This document shows positions 51,797-59,694 of a stretch of DNA of 64,000 nucleotides, piece after piece; positions within the stretch are counted from its first letter, which is position 1; each line of letters starts with the position of its first letter. A program made the translations under genes and the position numbers. Below the pieces are notes generated by a model that saw only the letters and a list, made by a program, of their open reading frames with translations, searched no databases and was not told where the DNA came from. The DNA comes from Actinomadura nitritigenes (GTDB lineage Bacteria > Actinomycetota > Actinomycetes > Streptosporangiales > Streptosporangiaceae), in contig NZ_JAGEOK010000014.1 in the NCBI RefSeq assembly GCF_017573545.1, positions 62,001-126,000 of the forward strand, in the 5' to 3' direction.

Positions 51797-52510
51797 ATGT
51801 TCGCGGGAAGCAGCCCATCCGGACGCGGCGCGCTCGCGGCGCCCTCGACCGCCGGGCCAGACGTCTTCGCAGCCATCCCCTTCCTGTTCTTCGGGCTCAT
51901 GGCCTTGGTGGTCGCCGGAATCGTGTGGGGGGTGCTGCGGAACAGCCGGCGGATCAAGGCGCTCCACGCGCACGCGGCCCAGTGCGGCTGGTGGCCGATC
52001 ACGGCCGACCAGCCGATGCCGGGCCCGGTCGCGCATGCGGCGCGGTCCCGGCGGACGAGGCTGGCCGTCGCGACGACGCGCGGGCAGCCGATGTGGCTGA
52101 TCTGGCACCGCTGGACGGAGAGCAGCGGCGTCGGCGACGACCGCACGTCGTCCACCCACGACCTGACCCGCTACTTCCTGCTGCTCGGCCCGGGATACGA
52201 GGACGTGGAGGTCGTCAAGCGGACGGCCATCGGCGGGTTGTTCATGCCGGTCCGCGGCGTCGGCACCGGCGACGCGGACTTCGACAAGCGGTTCCTGATC
52301 CGCGGGCCCGGCGAGCACCAGGCCGTGCGGCTGCTCACGCCCCCGATCCGCGCGGCGATGCTCGCCGGCCACGCCCCCGCGTGGGCGGTCTCCGCCGGCG
52401 TGCTGATCTCCGCGTACTCCGTGCCGCCGTCCGTGGAGACCCTCGAACCGCGGGCGAACGCGCTCGTCGTCCTGTCCCGCATGCTGACCGGCCCCACCGC
52501 CGGCGGCTAG
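51797..52510 (+). CDS. Membrane-anchored hypothetical protein
   Basis: A 237-residue protein. One transmembrane helix (FAAIPFLFFGLMALVVAGIV, residues 23-45) is followed by a basic juxtamembrane stretch (RNSRRIKALHAHAAQCGW) and an alpha/beta domain (MWLIWHRWTESS, VEVVKRTAIGGLFMPVRG, RFLIRGPGEHQAVRLL). This layout is common in actinobacterial hypothetical membrane proteins; no activity known. Confidence 0.65.
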   Translation: MFAGSSPSGRGALAAPSTAGPDVFAAIPFLFFGLMALVVAGIVWGVLRNSRRIKALHAHAAQCGWWPITADQPMPGPVAHAARSRRTRLAVATTRGQPMWLIWHRWTESSGVGDDRTSSTHDLTRYFLLLGPGYEDVEVVKRTAIGGLFMPVRGVGTGDADFDKRFLIRGPGEHQAVRLLTPPIRAAMLAGHAPAWAVSAGVLISAYSVPPSVETLEPRANALVVLSRMLTGPTAGG

Positions 52511-52565
52511 CGGCGGCGGCGGGCCGGGCGGGCGTTTGTCGGTGGCCCCGGATAGCGTCGCGATC

Positions 52566-53045
52566 ATGGCGGTGATCCGATACCTCAAGGGCGACGCGAC
52601 CTCGCCTCAGGCCAAGGGCCCGAAGGTCATCGCGCACATCTGCAACGACCGCGGCGGCTGGGGCCGGGGGTTCGTCGAGGCGGTCTCGCGGCGCTGGCCC
52701 GAGCCGGAGGCCGCCTACCGGCGCTGGCACCGCGAACGCGCCCGCAACGACTTCGCGCTCGGCGCCGTCCAGATCGTCCAGGTCAAGCCCGACACCTGGG
52801 TCGCGAACATGGTCGGGCAGCACGGCACCAGGCCGAGCCGGAGCGCCGGCCCGCCGATCCGCTACGAGGCGGTGCGCGCGTGCCTGCGCCGGCTCGCCGT
52901 GGAGGCAGCCGATCTCGGCGCGTCCGTCCACATGCCGCGGATCGGCTGCGGCCTGGCCGGCGGGCGCTGGGACCGCGTCGAACCGCTCATCACCGCCGAG
53001 CTCACCGGCCACGGCGTCCAGGTCACGGTCTACGACGCGGACTGA
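52566..53045 (+). CDS. Poa1p-like macrodomain protein
   Basis: A 159-residue macrodomain. Ligand-binding blocks: YLKGDATSPQ, VIAHICNDRGGWGRGFVEAV, AVQIVQVKPDTWVANMVGQH, HMPRIGCGLAGGRWDRV. This is the Poa1p branch, which hydrolyses ADP-ribose-1''-phosphate or removes ADP-ribose from proteins or nucleic acids. ATG 52566 begins at the family start. It stands alone, 55 bases after the previous gene; no ADP-ribosyltransferase gene is visible in the window. Confidence 0.85.
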   Translation: MAVIRYLKGDATSPQAKGPKVIAHICNDRGGWGRGFVEAVSRRWPEPEAAYRRWHRERARNDFALGAVQIVQVKPDTWVANMVGQHGTRPSRSAGPPIRYEAVRACLRRLAVEAADLGASVHMPRIGCGLAGGRWDRVEPLITAELTGHGVQVTVYDAD

Positions 53046-53150
53046 CCGCCTCCGACTCCGGTGCCAGGCGGACGTTGGCTCTCGCGGGTGAGGCGCGTCC
53101 GGCACCGCGGTTCCTAGCGTGAGGGCTCCAACGATCAAGAAGGAGTCCAC

Positions 53151-54293
53151 GTGTTCCGGAACAGGCGTGTCATGGTCGGCGCACTCGCCACGGGCCTCGC
53201 GGTCGGTGCGCTGGCGGGCACCGGCGTGCCCGCACGGTCCGCCGCGGCCGCCGACCGCACCGGGCTGCCCGCGATCCTGCATCGGCTGACCACGGACGAC
53301 GGCGCGCCCGGGGCGCTCCTCGAAGTCCGGGACCGGAACCGCCGCACGGTGCTGACCAGCGGTGTCGGGGACGTGCGGAGCGGCACGCCCGTCCCCCGCG
53401 ACAGCGCCTTCCGGATCGGCAGCGCGACGAAGCCGTTCGTGGCGACGGTCGTCCTTCAGCTGGTGGGCGAGCACCGCGTCGCCCTCGACGCGCCGGTCGA
53501 GCGCTACCTGCCCGGCGTCATCCGCGGGCACGGCAACGACGGGCGGCGCATCACCGTCCGGCAACTGCTCCAGCACACCAGCGGCCTGCCCGACTACCTG
53601 GACTACGTCACCCCGCAGGACATCCTCAAGGACCCGCTCGCCCACCATGACCTCCGCGACATGGTGGACGTCGCGCTCGCCCACCACCGCGTGTTCAAGC
53701 CCGGCACCGACTGGGAGTACTCCAACACCAACTACCTGGTGGCGGGCCTGCTCATCGAGAGCGTGACCGGCCACCCGTACGGCGACGAGATCCGCCGGCG
53801 CATCATCGAACCGCTCGGCCTGACCGCGACGTCGGCGCCGGTCGACGACCCGGCGATCCCCGGACCGCATCCGCGCGGGTACGTGCGGCCGGGCGAGGGC
53901 GCGCCGCTCATGGACGTCACCGAGCTCAACCCGTCGGTCGCGGGACCGGGCGGCGGGATGATCTCCAGCGCGCCCGACCTCGGCCGGTTCATGGCCGCCC
54001 TGCTCGACGGCCGCCTCCTGCGCCCGGCCGAGCTGCGGGAGATGATGCGGACCCGCCCGACCGGCAACGCGGACGGCCGCGCCTACGGCCTCGGCCTGGA
54101 GAGCAGGCCGCTGCCCTGCGGCGGTCTCTACTGGGGCCACACCGGCGACATGCTCGGATTCGAGACGGTCACCGGCGCCACCGCCGACGGCAGGCAGGCG
54201 ACGGTCATGGTGAACCTCGACCCGGGCGGCTCCGACGCGCAGGACGCCGACATGGAGACCGCCGTCCAGACGGCCCTCTGCGACGCCTCGTGA
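53151..54293 (+). CDS. Secreted serine hydrolase of the beta-lactamase/DD-peptidase family
   Basis: A 380-residue exported enzyme. Signal peptide at 1-35 (VMVGALATGLAVGALAG... ending ARSAAAA). Penicillin-binding fold with SxxK in RIGSATKPF (Ser about 88), YxN in WEYSNTNY (about 190) and HTG in WGHTGDMLGF (about 330), typical of class C/esterase EstB-like or R61 DD-carboxypeptidase enzymes. AAGGAG 6 bases upstream supports GTG 53151. It acts on wall peptides or ester/lactam substrates outside the cell. Confidence 0.87.
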   Translation: MFRNRRVMVGALATGLAVGALAGTGVPARSAAAADRTGLPAILHRLTTDDGAPGALLEVRDRNRRTVLTSGVGDVRSGTPVPRDSAFRIGSATKPFVATVVLQLVGEHRVALDAPVERYLPGVIRGHGNDGRRITVRQLLQHTSGLPDYLDYVTPQDILKDPLAHHDLRDMVDVALAHHRVFKPGTDWEYSNTNYLVAGLLIESVTGHPYGDEIRRRIIEPLGLTATSAPVDDPAIPGPHPRGYVRPGEGAPLMDVTELNPSVAGPGGGMISSAPDLGRFMAALLDGRLLRPAELREMMRTRPTGNADGRAYGLGLESRPLPCGGLYWGHTGDMLGFETVTGATADGRQATVMVNLDPGGSDAQDADMETAVQTALCDAS

Positions 54294-54312
54294 GCAGACC
54301 TCCGATCACTCA

Positions 54313-54332
54313 TCGTATACCAGTCGTATACC
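54313..54332. promoter_or_regulatory. Direct repeat TCGTATACC upstream of the secreted protein gene
   Basis: TCGTATACC occurs at 54313-54321 and 54324-54332, 11 bases apart, one helical turn, within an AT-rich stretch 55-75 bases before the ATG at 54387. It may be an activator site or part of the promoter. Confidence 0.4.
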
Positions 54333-54386
54333 GATAGTTGAGATGGTCCCTTCGAAGCGGCCCAAGCCACAGAGAAGGGAAGTGCC

Positions 54387-54845
54387 ATGCGGGGACGAAA
54401 GGCGACGTGGAAGACGACGACCGGCTGGTTGCTCACCGTCGGTGCGATCGCGGCAGGCGGCATCGCCGTCTCGGCCGGGACCGCCAGCGCCGGTGACGGA
54501 TGCGTGCCCTACAAGGGCGGATGCGGCAAGGTCGTCAACCACACGACGCCGATCACCACCTGCATCTCATGGCACGGCAACGGCGACGACGGCACGTACC
54601 AGACGTCCGGCTACTGCAAGAAGAAGGGCAAGGTGTACACCAACGGCACGTCCACCGCCACGCACGACGTGGACGCCATCTACATCCCCAAGGGGATGAA
54701 GTTCGTCGGATCGGGGCGAAGCCACAACCGCCTGTTCCCCAGCTCCTGGTGCGGAGGGAAGCGGTCGTGGACGCACCGCGGCAACGGGTGGTGGAAGTTC
54801 GGCAACTACTGCACCATCACGCTCGACTACTGGACCACTCCCTGA
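54387..54845 (+). CDS. Secreted Cys-rich small protein
   Basis: A 152-residue protein. Signal peptide (TTTGWLLTVGAIAAGGIAVS, cleavage after TASA at about 36). The mature part of about 115 residues has seven cysteines, is Gly/Lys/Tyr/Trp-rich and beta-like (ITTCISWHGNGDDGTYQTSG, WTHRGNGWWKFGNYCTITLD). It resembles small extracellular inhibitor- or bacteriocin-like folds, but no family was recognised. AAGGGAAG upstream supports the start. Confidence 0.7.
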   Translation: MRGRKATWKTTTGWLLTVGAIAAGGIAVSAGTASAGDGCVPYKGGCGKVVNHTTPITTCISWHGNGDDGTYQTSGYCKKKGKVYTNGTSTATHDVDAIYIPKGMKFVGSGRSHNRLFPSSWCGGKRSWTHRGNGWWKFGNYCTITLDYWTTP

Positions 54846-54857
54846 CGCTCGCGCCGA

Positions 54858-56108
54858 TCAGCAGCCGGTAAGGGCGGTGAGCTTGCGGCGGAACGTGGCG
54901 CGCTCCGGTTCGTTGCCGGCGAGCGCCAGCGCGGCCCGGTAGGCGGCGGCCGCTTCCTCGGTGCGGCCGAGGCGGCGCAGCAGGTCGGCGCGCGCCGCGT
55001 GGAGCAGCGGGTAGCGGCGCAGTTCCGCGGCGCCGCTCAGCTCCTCCAGCAGGACGAGCCCCGCCTCCGGGCCGTCGCGCATGGCGACGGCCACGGCCCG
55101 GTTCAGCGCGACGAGCGGGGACGGCTCGATCCGGAGCAGCACGTCGTACAGCGCGGCGATCTGCGGCCAGTCGGTGGCGTCGAAGCAGGCCGCCTCGTCG
55201 TGCAGCGCCGCGATCGCGGCCTGCACGGCGTACGGCCCGGCGCCGGGACCGGTCAGCGCCGCCACGACGAGCCCCTGCCCCTCGGCGATGAGGTCGGCGT
55301 CCCACAGCGCGCGGTCCTGGTCTTCGAGCAGGACCTGGTTCCCCGCCGGGTCGACCCGCGCCGCGCGCCGCGCGTCGGTGAGAAGCAGCAGCGCGAGCAG
55401 GCCCGTCACCTCCCGCTCCCGGGGCAGCAGCGCGTGCAGGATCCGCGCGAGCCGGACGGCCTCGTCGGCCAGACCGGGGCGCAGCAGGTCGTCACCGGAA
55501 CTGGCGGCATAGCCCTCGGTGAAGACGAGGTAGACGGCGCGGAGCACCCCGGGCAGCCGGTCCGGCAGCTCGTCCGGCCCCGGCACCCGGAACGGGATGC
55601 GCGCCTCGCGGATCTTGCGTTTCGCGCGCACGATCCGCTGCGCCATCGTCGCGGTCGGCACCAGGAACGCGCGGGCCACCTCGGGCGTGGTGAGCCCCGC
55701 GAGGAACCGCAGCATCAGCGCCGTCCGCGCCTCCTCCGGCAGCGCGGGATGGCAGCAGGTGAAGAACAGCCGCAGCCGCTCGTCGGGGATGTCGTCGAAG
55801 CCGGGCTCAGCCGGGGCGGCGGCGGCCCGGTCGCTCTCCACCCGCAGCTCGGCGAGGCGCGCCGCGTGCGCCCGGTCGCGGCGGATCCGGTCGAGCGCCT
55901 TGCGGCGGGCCACCGTCAGCAGCCACGCCAGCGGCTTGTCCGGCACGCCGTCGACCGGCCACCGCTCCAGCGCGGTCTCCACCGCGTCGGAGACGACCTC
56001 CTCGGCGAGGTCGAGATCGCCGAAGCGGGCGGCGAGCAGCGCGAGGAGCCGGCCCCGGTCCTCGCGGAACACCGCCTCCACGGAGCGGGCCGCCCGCCCC
56101 CCGCTCAC
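54858..56108 (-). CDS. ECF42-type sigma factor
   Basis: A 416-residue sigma factor, long because of a TPR-like C-domain. Region 2: VFREDRGRLLALLAARFGDL, DLAEEVVSDAVETALERWPV; region 4: PEEARTALMLRFLAGLTTPE, VARAFLVPTATMAQRIVRAK. The C-terminal 230 residues (DUF6596, ending RLGRTEEAAAAYRAALALAG) are typical of ECF42. Starts at GTG 56108, overlapping the stop of the YCII gene by 4 bases. ECF42 factors are known to pair with DGPF/YCII-domain proteins, as here. Confidence 0.9.
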   Translation of the reverse strand: MSGGRAARSVEAVFREDRGRLLALLAARFGDLDLAEEVVSDAVETALERWPVDGVPDKPLAWLLTVARRKALDRIRRDRAHAARLAELRVESDRAAAAPAEPGFDDIPDERLRLFFTCCHPALPEEARTALMLRFLAGLTTPEVARAFLVPTATMAQRIVRAKRKIREARIPFRVPGPDELPDRLPGVLRAVYLVFTEGYAASSGDDLLRPGLADEAVRLARILHALLPREREVTGLLALLLLTDARRAARVDPAGNQVLLEDQDRALWDADLIAEGQGLVVAALTGPGAGPYAVQAAIAALHDEAACFDATDWPQIAALYDVLLRIEPSPLVALNRAVAVAMRDGPEAGLVLLEELSGAAELRRYPLLHAARADLLRRLGRTEEAAAAYRAALALAGNEPERATFRRKLTALTGC

Positions 56109-56458
56109 GACGCGTCCGGCTCCCACACCGTGCGGACCTCGACGGTGCCGTACCGCGCCCCGGGGCACCGCGCCGCCCAGTCCAGCGCCGCGTCCAGGTC
56201 GGGGACGTCGATCAGGTAGTAGCCGCCGACGATCTCCCGCGTCTCGGCGAACGGCCCGTCCGTCACGACGCGCTCCCCGCTCGCCCGGACGTGCACGGTC
56301 GTCGCGGTGCCGAGGTCCAGCGCGTTGCCGTCGAGCTTGACCCCGGCGTCGGTGACGGCCTTCTCGTACGCCATGAACTCCTCCACGGTCGGCTCCCCGG
56401 CCGGCGGCTCCTCGGCCGACTCGGGCGACCACGTGTTGATCAGCAGCAGGTACTTCAC
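56105..56458 (-). CDS. YCII-related (DGPF) domain protein
   Basis: A 117-residue protein. KYLLLINTWSPESAEEPPAG, FMAYEKAVTDAGVKLDGNAL, VVTDGPFAETREIVGGYYLI (the DGPF signature) and DLDAALDWAARCPGARYGTV define the YCII/DGPF family. GAGGAG 7 bases before GTG 56458. It is translationally coupled to the ECF42 sigma factor and is presumably its regulator or sensor partner; the biochemical role is unproven. Confidence 0.88.
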   Translation of the reverse strand: MKYLLLINTWSPESAEEPPAGEPTVEEFMAYEKAVTDAGVKLDGNALDLGTATTVHVRASGERVVTDGPFAETREIVGGYYLIDVPDLDAALDWAARCPGARYGTVEVRTVWEPDAS

Positions 56459-56594
56459 CGCGCGCTCCTCACACCTAGGGACGATTGCACGGTAATGACG
56501 CACCCCCACCCCCCGAATCGACACCACCCCCGGAAATTCTTCCGACGTGGGCATCCGCAACGAGCACCCTCCACCAGCGGTTGCGGCGAGGGAC

Positions 56595-57338
56595 CTATCC
56601 GACGGGAATGAGGTAGCCCAACTCGTAACGATCGGTGGGGATGACGATGTCCGCCGTCTCCACCGGACGGTCGGCGGTGCGGTACGTCCGGCGAATCACC
56701 ATGACGATCGCGCCGACCGGCTCACCGAGCTCCTCCGCCTCGGCGGCGAGGATCGGCCGGGCGGTGACGACCTCCTCCGCCGTCTCGACCCGCTGCCCGA
56801 TCGCCCGCATCCGTGCGACGACACCGGCGCCCGTGTACGGCCCTTCCTCCGGGAACATGACCTGCGTGCCCCGGGTGATCGCGAGCGGCTCCCAGGAGAC
56901 CGACGTCATGACCGGCCGACCGTCGGCGAGGTAGGTGTAGCGGCTGCACATGACGGCGTCGCCCGCCGCGATACCGAGACGCTCCGCGACCGCCTCGCTC
57001 GCCTGCTCGGTCGAGGACGAGACGTGCCAGTCGCCGGTCCGTCCCTGCCGGGCCATCTCCTCACGGAACGGGCTGGTCGTCCGGCCTTCCTTGTACCAGT
57101 AGCGCGAGAGCCGCTTCAGCTCCGGCCGGCGGCGCACGTACGTCCCAGAGCCGGAGCGCGCTTCCAGATGCCCCTCGGAGGTGAGCAGCCGGACGGCCTG
57201 GAGCGCGACCGCGTCCGAGACGCCGTACCGCTCGCGCAGCTGCGGGCGCGAGGGGATCTTGTCGCCCGGCGCCAGCACCCCGTCCATGATCTGTTGCCGC
57301 AGGTCATCCGCTATGCGCTGGTATGCGGGCTGCGTCAC
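56595..57338 (-). CDS. GntR/HutC-family regulator (KorSA-like)
   Basis: A 247-residue regulator. Winged HTH: YQRIADDLRQQIMDGVLAPG, DKIPSRPQLRERYGVSDAVA. UTRA ligand domain from about 90: VAERLGIAAGDAVMCSRYTY, GPYTGAGVVARMRAIGQRVE, IVMVIRRTYRTADRPVETAD. The same architecture as KorSA, the repressor of pSAM2-like elements, and it lies beside an XRE-TPR gene and two small AICE-like genes, so it may be left over from an element. A TGTCC-N2-GGACA site lies about 30 bases upstream. Confidence 0.82.
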   Translation of the reverse strand: MTQPAYQRIADDLRQQIMDGVLAPGDKIPSRPQLRERYGVSDAVALQAVRLLTSEGHLEARSGSGTYVRRRPELKRLSRYWYKEGRTTSPFREEMARQGRTGDWHVSSSTEQASEAVAERLGIAAGDAVMCSRYTYLADGRPVMTSVSWEPLAITRGTQVMFPEEGPYTGAGVVARMRAIGQRVETAEEVVTARPILAAEAEELGEPVGAIVMVIRRTYRTADRPVETADIVIPTDRYELGYLIPVG

Positions 57339-57366
57339 GGTTGCTCCGGTGGCCGGGGGCGGGCGA

Positions 57367-57378
57367 TGTCCAGGGACA
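57367..57378. promoter_or_regulatory. Candidate GntR operator
   Basis: TGTCCAGGGACA: 5-bp arms TGTCC/GGACA around two bases, 29 bases upstream of the GntR start codon and close to a TGTCAAG sequence that could serve as a -35 element on the minus strand. Size and spacing suit GntR/HutC repressors; binding is inferred. Confidence 0.4.
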
Positions 57379-57443
57379 GCTTGACAGCCGAACTCGCGAG
57401 ATCGCCATGCCGGACGCGGGACGCCTTGCCACCCCGTCTGCGG

Positions 57444-58754
57444 TCAGGCGGCGGCAAGCTCTCGCAGTTCCCGCGCCGCCGAGAGCCCCCGCGCACTTCT
57501 GGGGAGAGTGGCGAGAACTTGTTCGGCCAACTGCCGCGTGGCCATGACGGGCCGGGGCCGCTCCTGGAGCGACGCGACCGCCGACTCCGTCCCCTCGCGC
57601 ACCTCGCCGCGCCTGACCAGGTCGACCGCGCGCATGAGACGCAGGTTGACGATGGGCGCCGTGGCCGTTGGCGGATAGAGCGTTTCGGCGTAGTCGACCG
57701 CCACTCCGGCTCGTTCATCACCGACGATGGTGTGGACGTACGCCTCGTTCCAATAGAGCTGGCTCTCCTGGAAGTCGAGGATGGTCTGCTCCCCGGAACC
57801 GCGCGGTAGGTGCTCGAACGTGCGCTTCAGCATGTCGAGAGTGTCGTGCGCCGTGGCCATATCGCCGTGAGAGGCGGCCATGTAGGCGCCCGCAGCATAA
57901 GCCCGCGCGAGGCCGGAGGACGGTCTTCCTGCGGCGATCCGCTCCGCGTCCTTGACCAGAGTCATGACGGAATGGTGCGAACCGCTCGCCCATCCGGCCC
58001 ACTGCGCCGCCCTGCCACGGACCCAGACGCGCAGCATGCGGTCGCCCGACGCGTCGGCCGCTCGGCGCGCCGTGTGCCACGTCCGGCGCGCGGCGCGGTC
58101 CTCGCCCAGGTTGCCCAGCGCCTCGGCCAGAACGCCCGAGAGACCGGCGCTCACCCGCAGGAGCCCGGCCTGCTCACGAGGCGGGCGGCCCTGCTTGAGG
58201 AGTTCACCCAGCGCGACGACGTCCGCGGTCACGGCCGGGACGATCGACTCGAAAGGCTGCCGATAAATCCGATGGCCGTATTCATGGACGACCCGCTCCC
58301 ACTCCTCGACATCTTCACTGCGGCCGAGGACGTGGTCGATGCCGGACAGCAGCTCTTCTATGACGCCGGGCGGGACGACGCTTCCCGCGCCGATCGCTGC
58401 GATCAACTGGAGTGCGGCGCGCCTTTTCACATCGTCGTCCCGAGGGTCGAGGGCAGGCACCTTGACCGTACCCGTGACGGCCGTGACCGCATCATGACCG
58501 TCCGTACGCGGGGCCGGAAAGAGGTCGTCCGGCTCCATTCCGAAGGCGGCGGCGTAGGCGTGCGCCCATTCGCGCGGGAAATGCCTGCCCTTCTCGTGGT
58601 CGAGGATCTGGCGCGCGAGGTTGGCGACGGAGCCTTGGCGCAACCCGGCGGCCTGCATCAACCGCCGGGCCATCTCGTGCTTGCCCCACCCGCGGGCCTC
58701 GCGTTCGACCTGGATGCGGACGGCCCATGACGGACGGGGCTGCTCGCTGGTCAT
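57444..58754 (-). CDS. XRE-family regulator with helical sensor domain
   Basis: A 436-residue regulator. The N-terminal HTH (about 8-70: IQVEREARGWGKHEMARRLM, GSVANLARQILDHEKGRHFP) is followed by a long helical TPR-like region (115-436), the same plan as the Element B regulator at 11699 but not closely similar. ATG 58754 has GAGGTGG 8 bases upstream. Divergent from the small gene pair at 59006; TCAC-N5-GTGA at 58836-58848 lies between them. Confidence 0.78.
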   Translation of the reverse strand: MTSEQPRPSWAVRIQVEREARGWGKHEMARRLMQAAGLRQGSVANLARQILDHEKGRHFPREWAHAYAAAFGMEPDDLFPAPRTDGHDAVTAVTGTVKVPALDPRDDDVKRRAALQLIAAIGAGSVVPPGVIEELLSGIDHVLGRSEDVEEWERVVHEYGHRIYRQPFESIVPAVTADVVALGELLKQGRPPREQAGLLRVSAGLSGVLAEALGNLGEDRAARRTWHTARRAADASGDRMLRVWVRGRAAQWAGWASGSHHSVMTLVKDAERIAAGRPSSGLARAYAAGAYMAASHGDMATAHDTLDMLKRTFEHLPRGSGEQTILDFQESQLYWNEAYVHTIVGDERAGVAVDYAETLYPPTATAPIVNLRLMRAVDLVRRGEVREGTESAVASLQERPRPVMATRQLAEQVLATLPRSARGLSAARELRELAAA

Positions 58755-59005
58755 CGTCGTGCCACCTCGCGCTCTGACCGGAGAACCCGGAGACGGGGAG
58801 CCTCTCCGGGGCTTCTCCGCCATTCTCCACTGCCATCACGCGGTGTGACGGCGTTTCACTGTACGAAGCGGGACGCGCGTCGGGGCTTGGCGGCCAGGGC
58901 GGTGGTCTGGCCGCCGGCGCCGCGTCCCATCCCTGCGGATGAGACGGCCCCGGCGCGGCGATTGCGGCGCCAGCCGGGGCCTGACCAGGAAATGAGGTCC
59001 TGGCT
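58755..59005. promoter_or_regulatory. Divergent promoter region, XRE / small gene pair
   Basis: 251 bases without a gene. It contains the inverted repeat TCAC-N5-GTGA (58836-58848), a plausible XRE operator, and otherwise GC-rich sequence of no evident function. Confidence 0.35.
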
Positions 59006-59299
59006 GTGGCGAATCGTACGATCTCCGGCGACCCGCTCGCGGCGCTTGCGGCACATCTGTCGGCGCATCGGCTCGCGGTGGAGCTGACGTCGCGCGGACT
59101 GCGGGTCGTCAATCCAGACGTTCCGGGCTGCTGCGCCGAGGTGGAGCGGGCGTCCGATCTCATCACTTGCCGCGCGCGGCCCGAGGACTTCGGGAACGGG
59201 TGGTTCTGGACGTCGTGGGGCGAGCCGATCGCGCGCGCCGACCGCATCACCGACGCGGCCGTCATCATCCGCGGCTACCTGGCCGGGGCCGGACGGTGA
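59006..59299 (+). CDS. Small unknown protein, homologue of AICE accessory protein 1
   Basis: A 97-residue protein: helix DPLAALAAHLSAHRLAVELT, GLRVVNPDVPGCCAEVERAS, ITCRARPEDFGNGWFWTSWG and a final helix DRITDAAVIIRGYL. The order NPD...CR...WxW...RI matches the 135-residue protein at 13394 in Element B. It overlaps the next gene by 4 bases (GTGA). Unknown function; it is consistently next to an XRE regulator. Confidence 0.65.
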   Translation: MANRTISGDPLAALAAHLSAHRLAVELTSRGLRVVNPDVPGCCAEVERASDLITCRARPEDFGNGWFWTSWGEPIARADRITDAAVIIRGYLAGAGR

Positions 59300-59643
59300 C
59301 GGCGCCGTGGGCGGCCGTCGAGCTCGATCCCGAGCGGGTGGCGGCGGAGCTGGCGCGCCGGTTTCCGGGTGCGTCGGCGTGGTGGGGCGAGTTCACCGGA
59401 CGGTGGTGGGCCTTCGCGCGTGACCAGTGGGGACATGACCGGCTGGTCGAGGCCGCGGACCCCGCGGCGCTTGCGCAACTGTTGCACGAGATCGGTGCGG
59501 GGCGGCGTCCACCGTCCTCCGCGCCGGACGTCGTGCCGGTCCGGCGTGCCGACGTGGCGGCTTGTCGACATGTGGGCCGGGCCGAGTCGCGGCGCAGGCG
59601 TCCGCGACGGCGCGGGTGGTTCCGCAGGGCGTTCGCCTTCTAG
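59296..59643 (+). CDS. WWA-motif family protein, homologue of AICE accessory protein 3
   Basis: A 115-residue protein. RVAAELARRFPGASAWWGEF, RWWAFARD and VEAADPAALAQLLHEIG align with the 68-residue Element B protein at 14174. A basic Arg-rich tail (RRRRPRRRGWFRRAFAF) follows. The GTG start overlaps the stop of the preceding gene. This domain is a small actinobacterial family of unknown role. Confidence 0.65.
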   Translation: MTAPWAAVELDPERVAAELARRFPGASAWWGEFTGRWWAFARDQWGHDRLVEAADPAALAQLLHEIGAGRRPPSSAPDVVPVRRADVAACRHVGRAESRRRRPRRRGWFRRAFAF

Positions 59644-59694
59644 ACCGGGGCGATGGTGCGGGGTGGCCCCCGGCCCCGCACCATCGCTCCTTTG

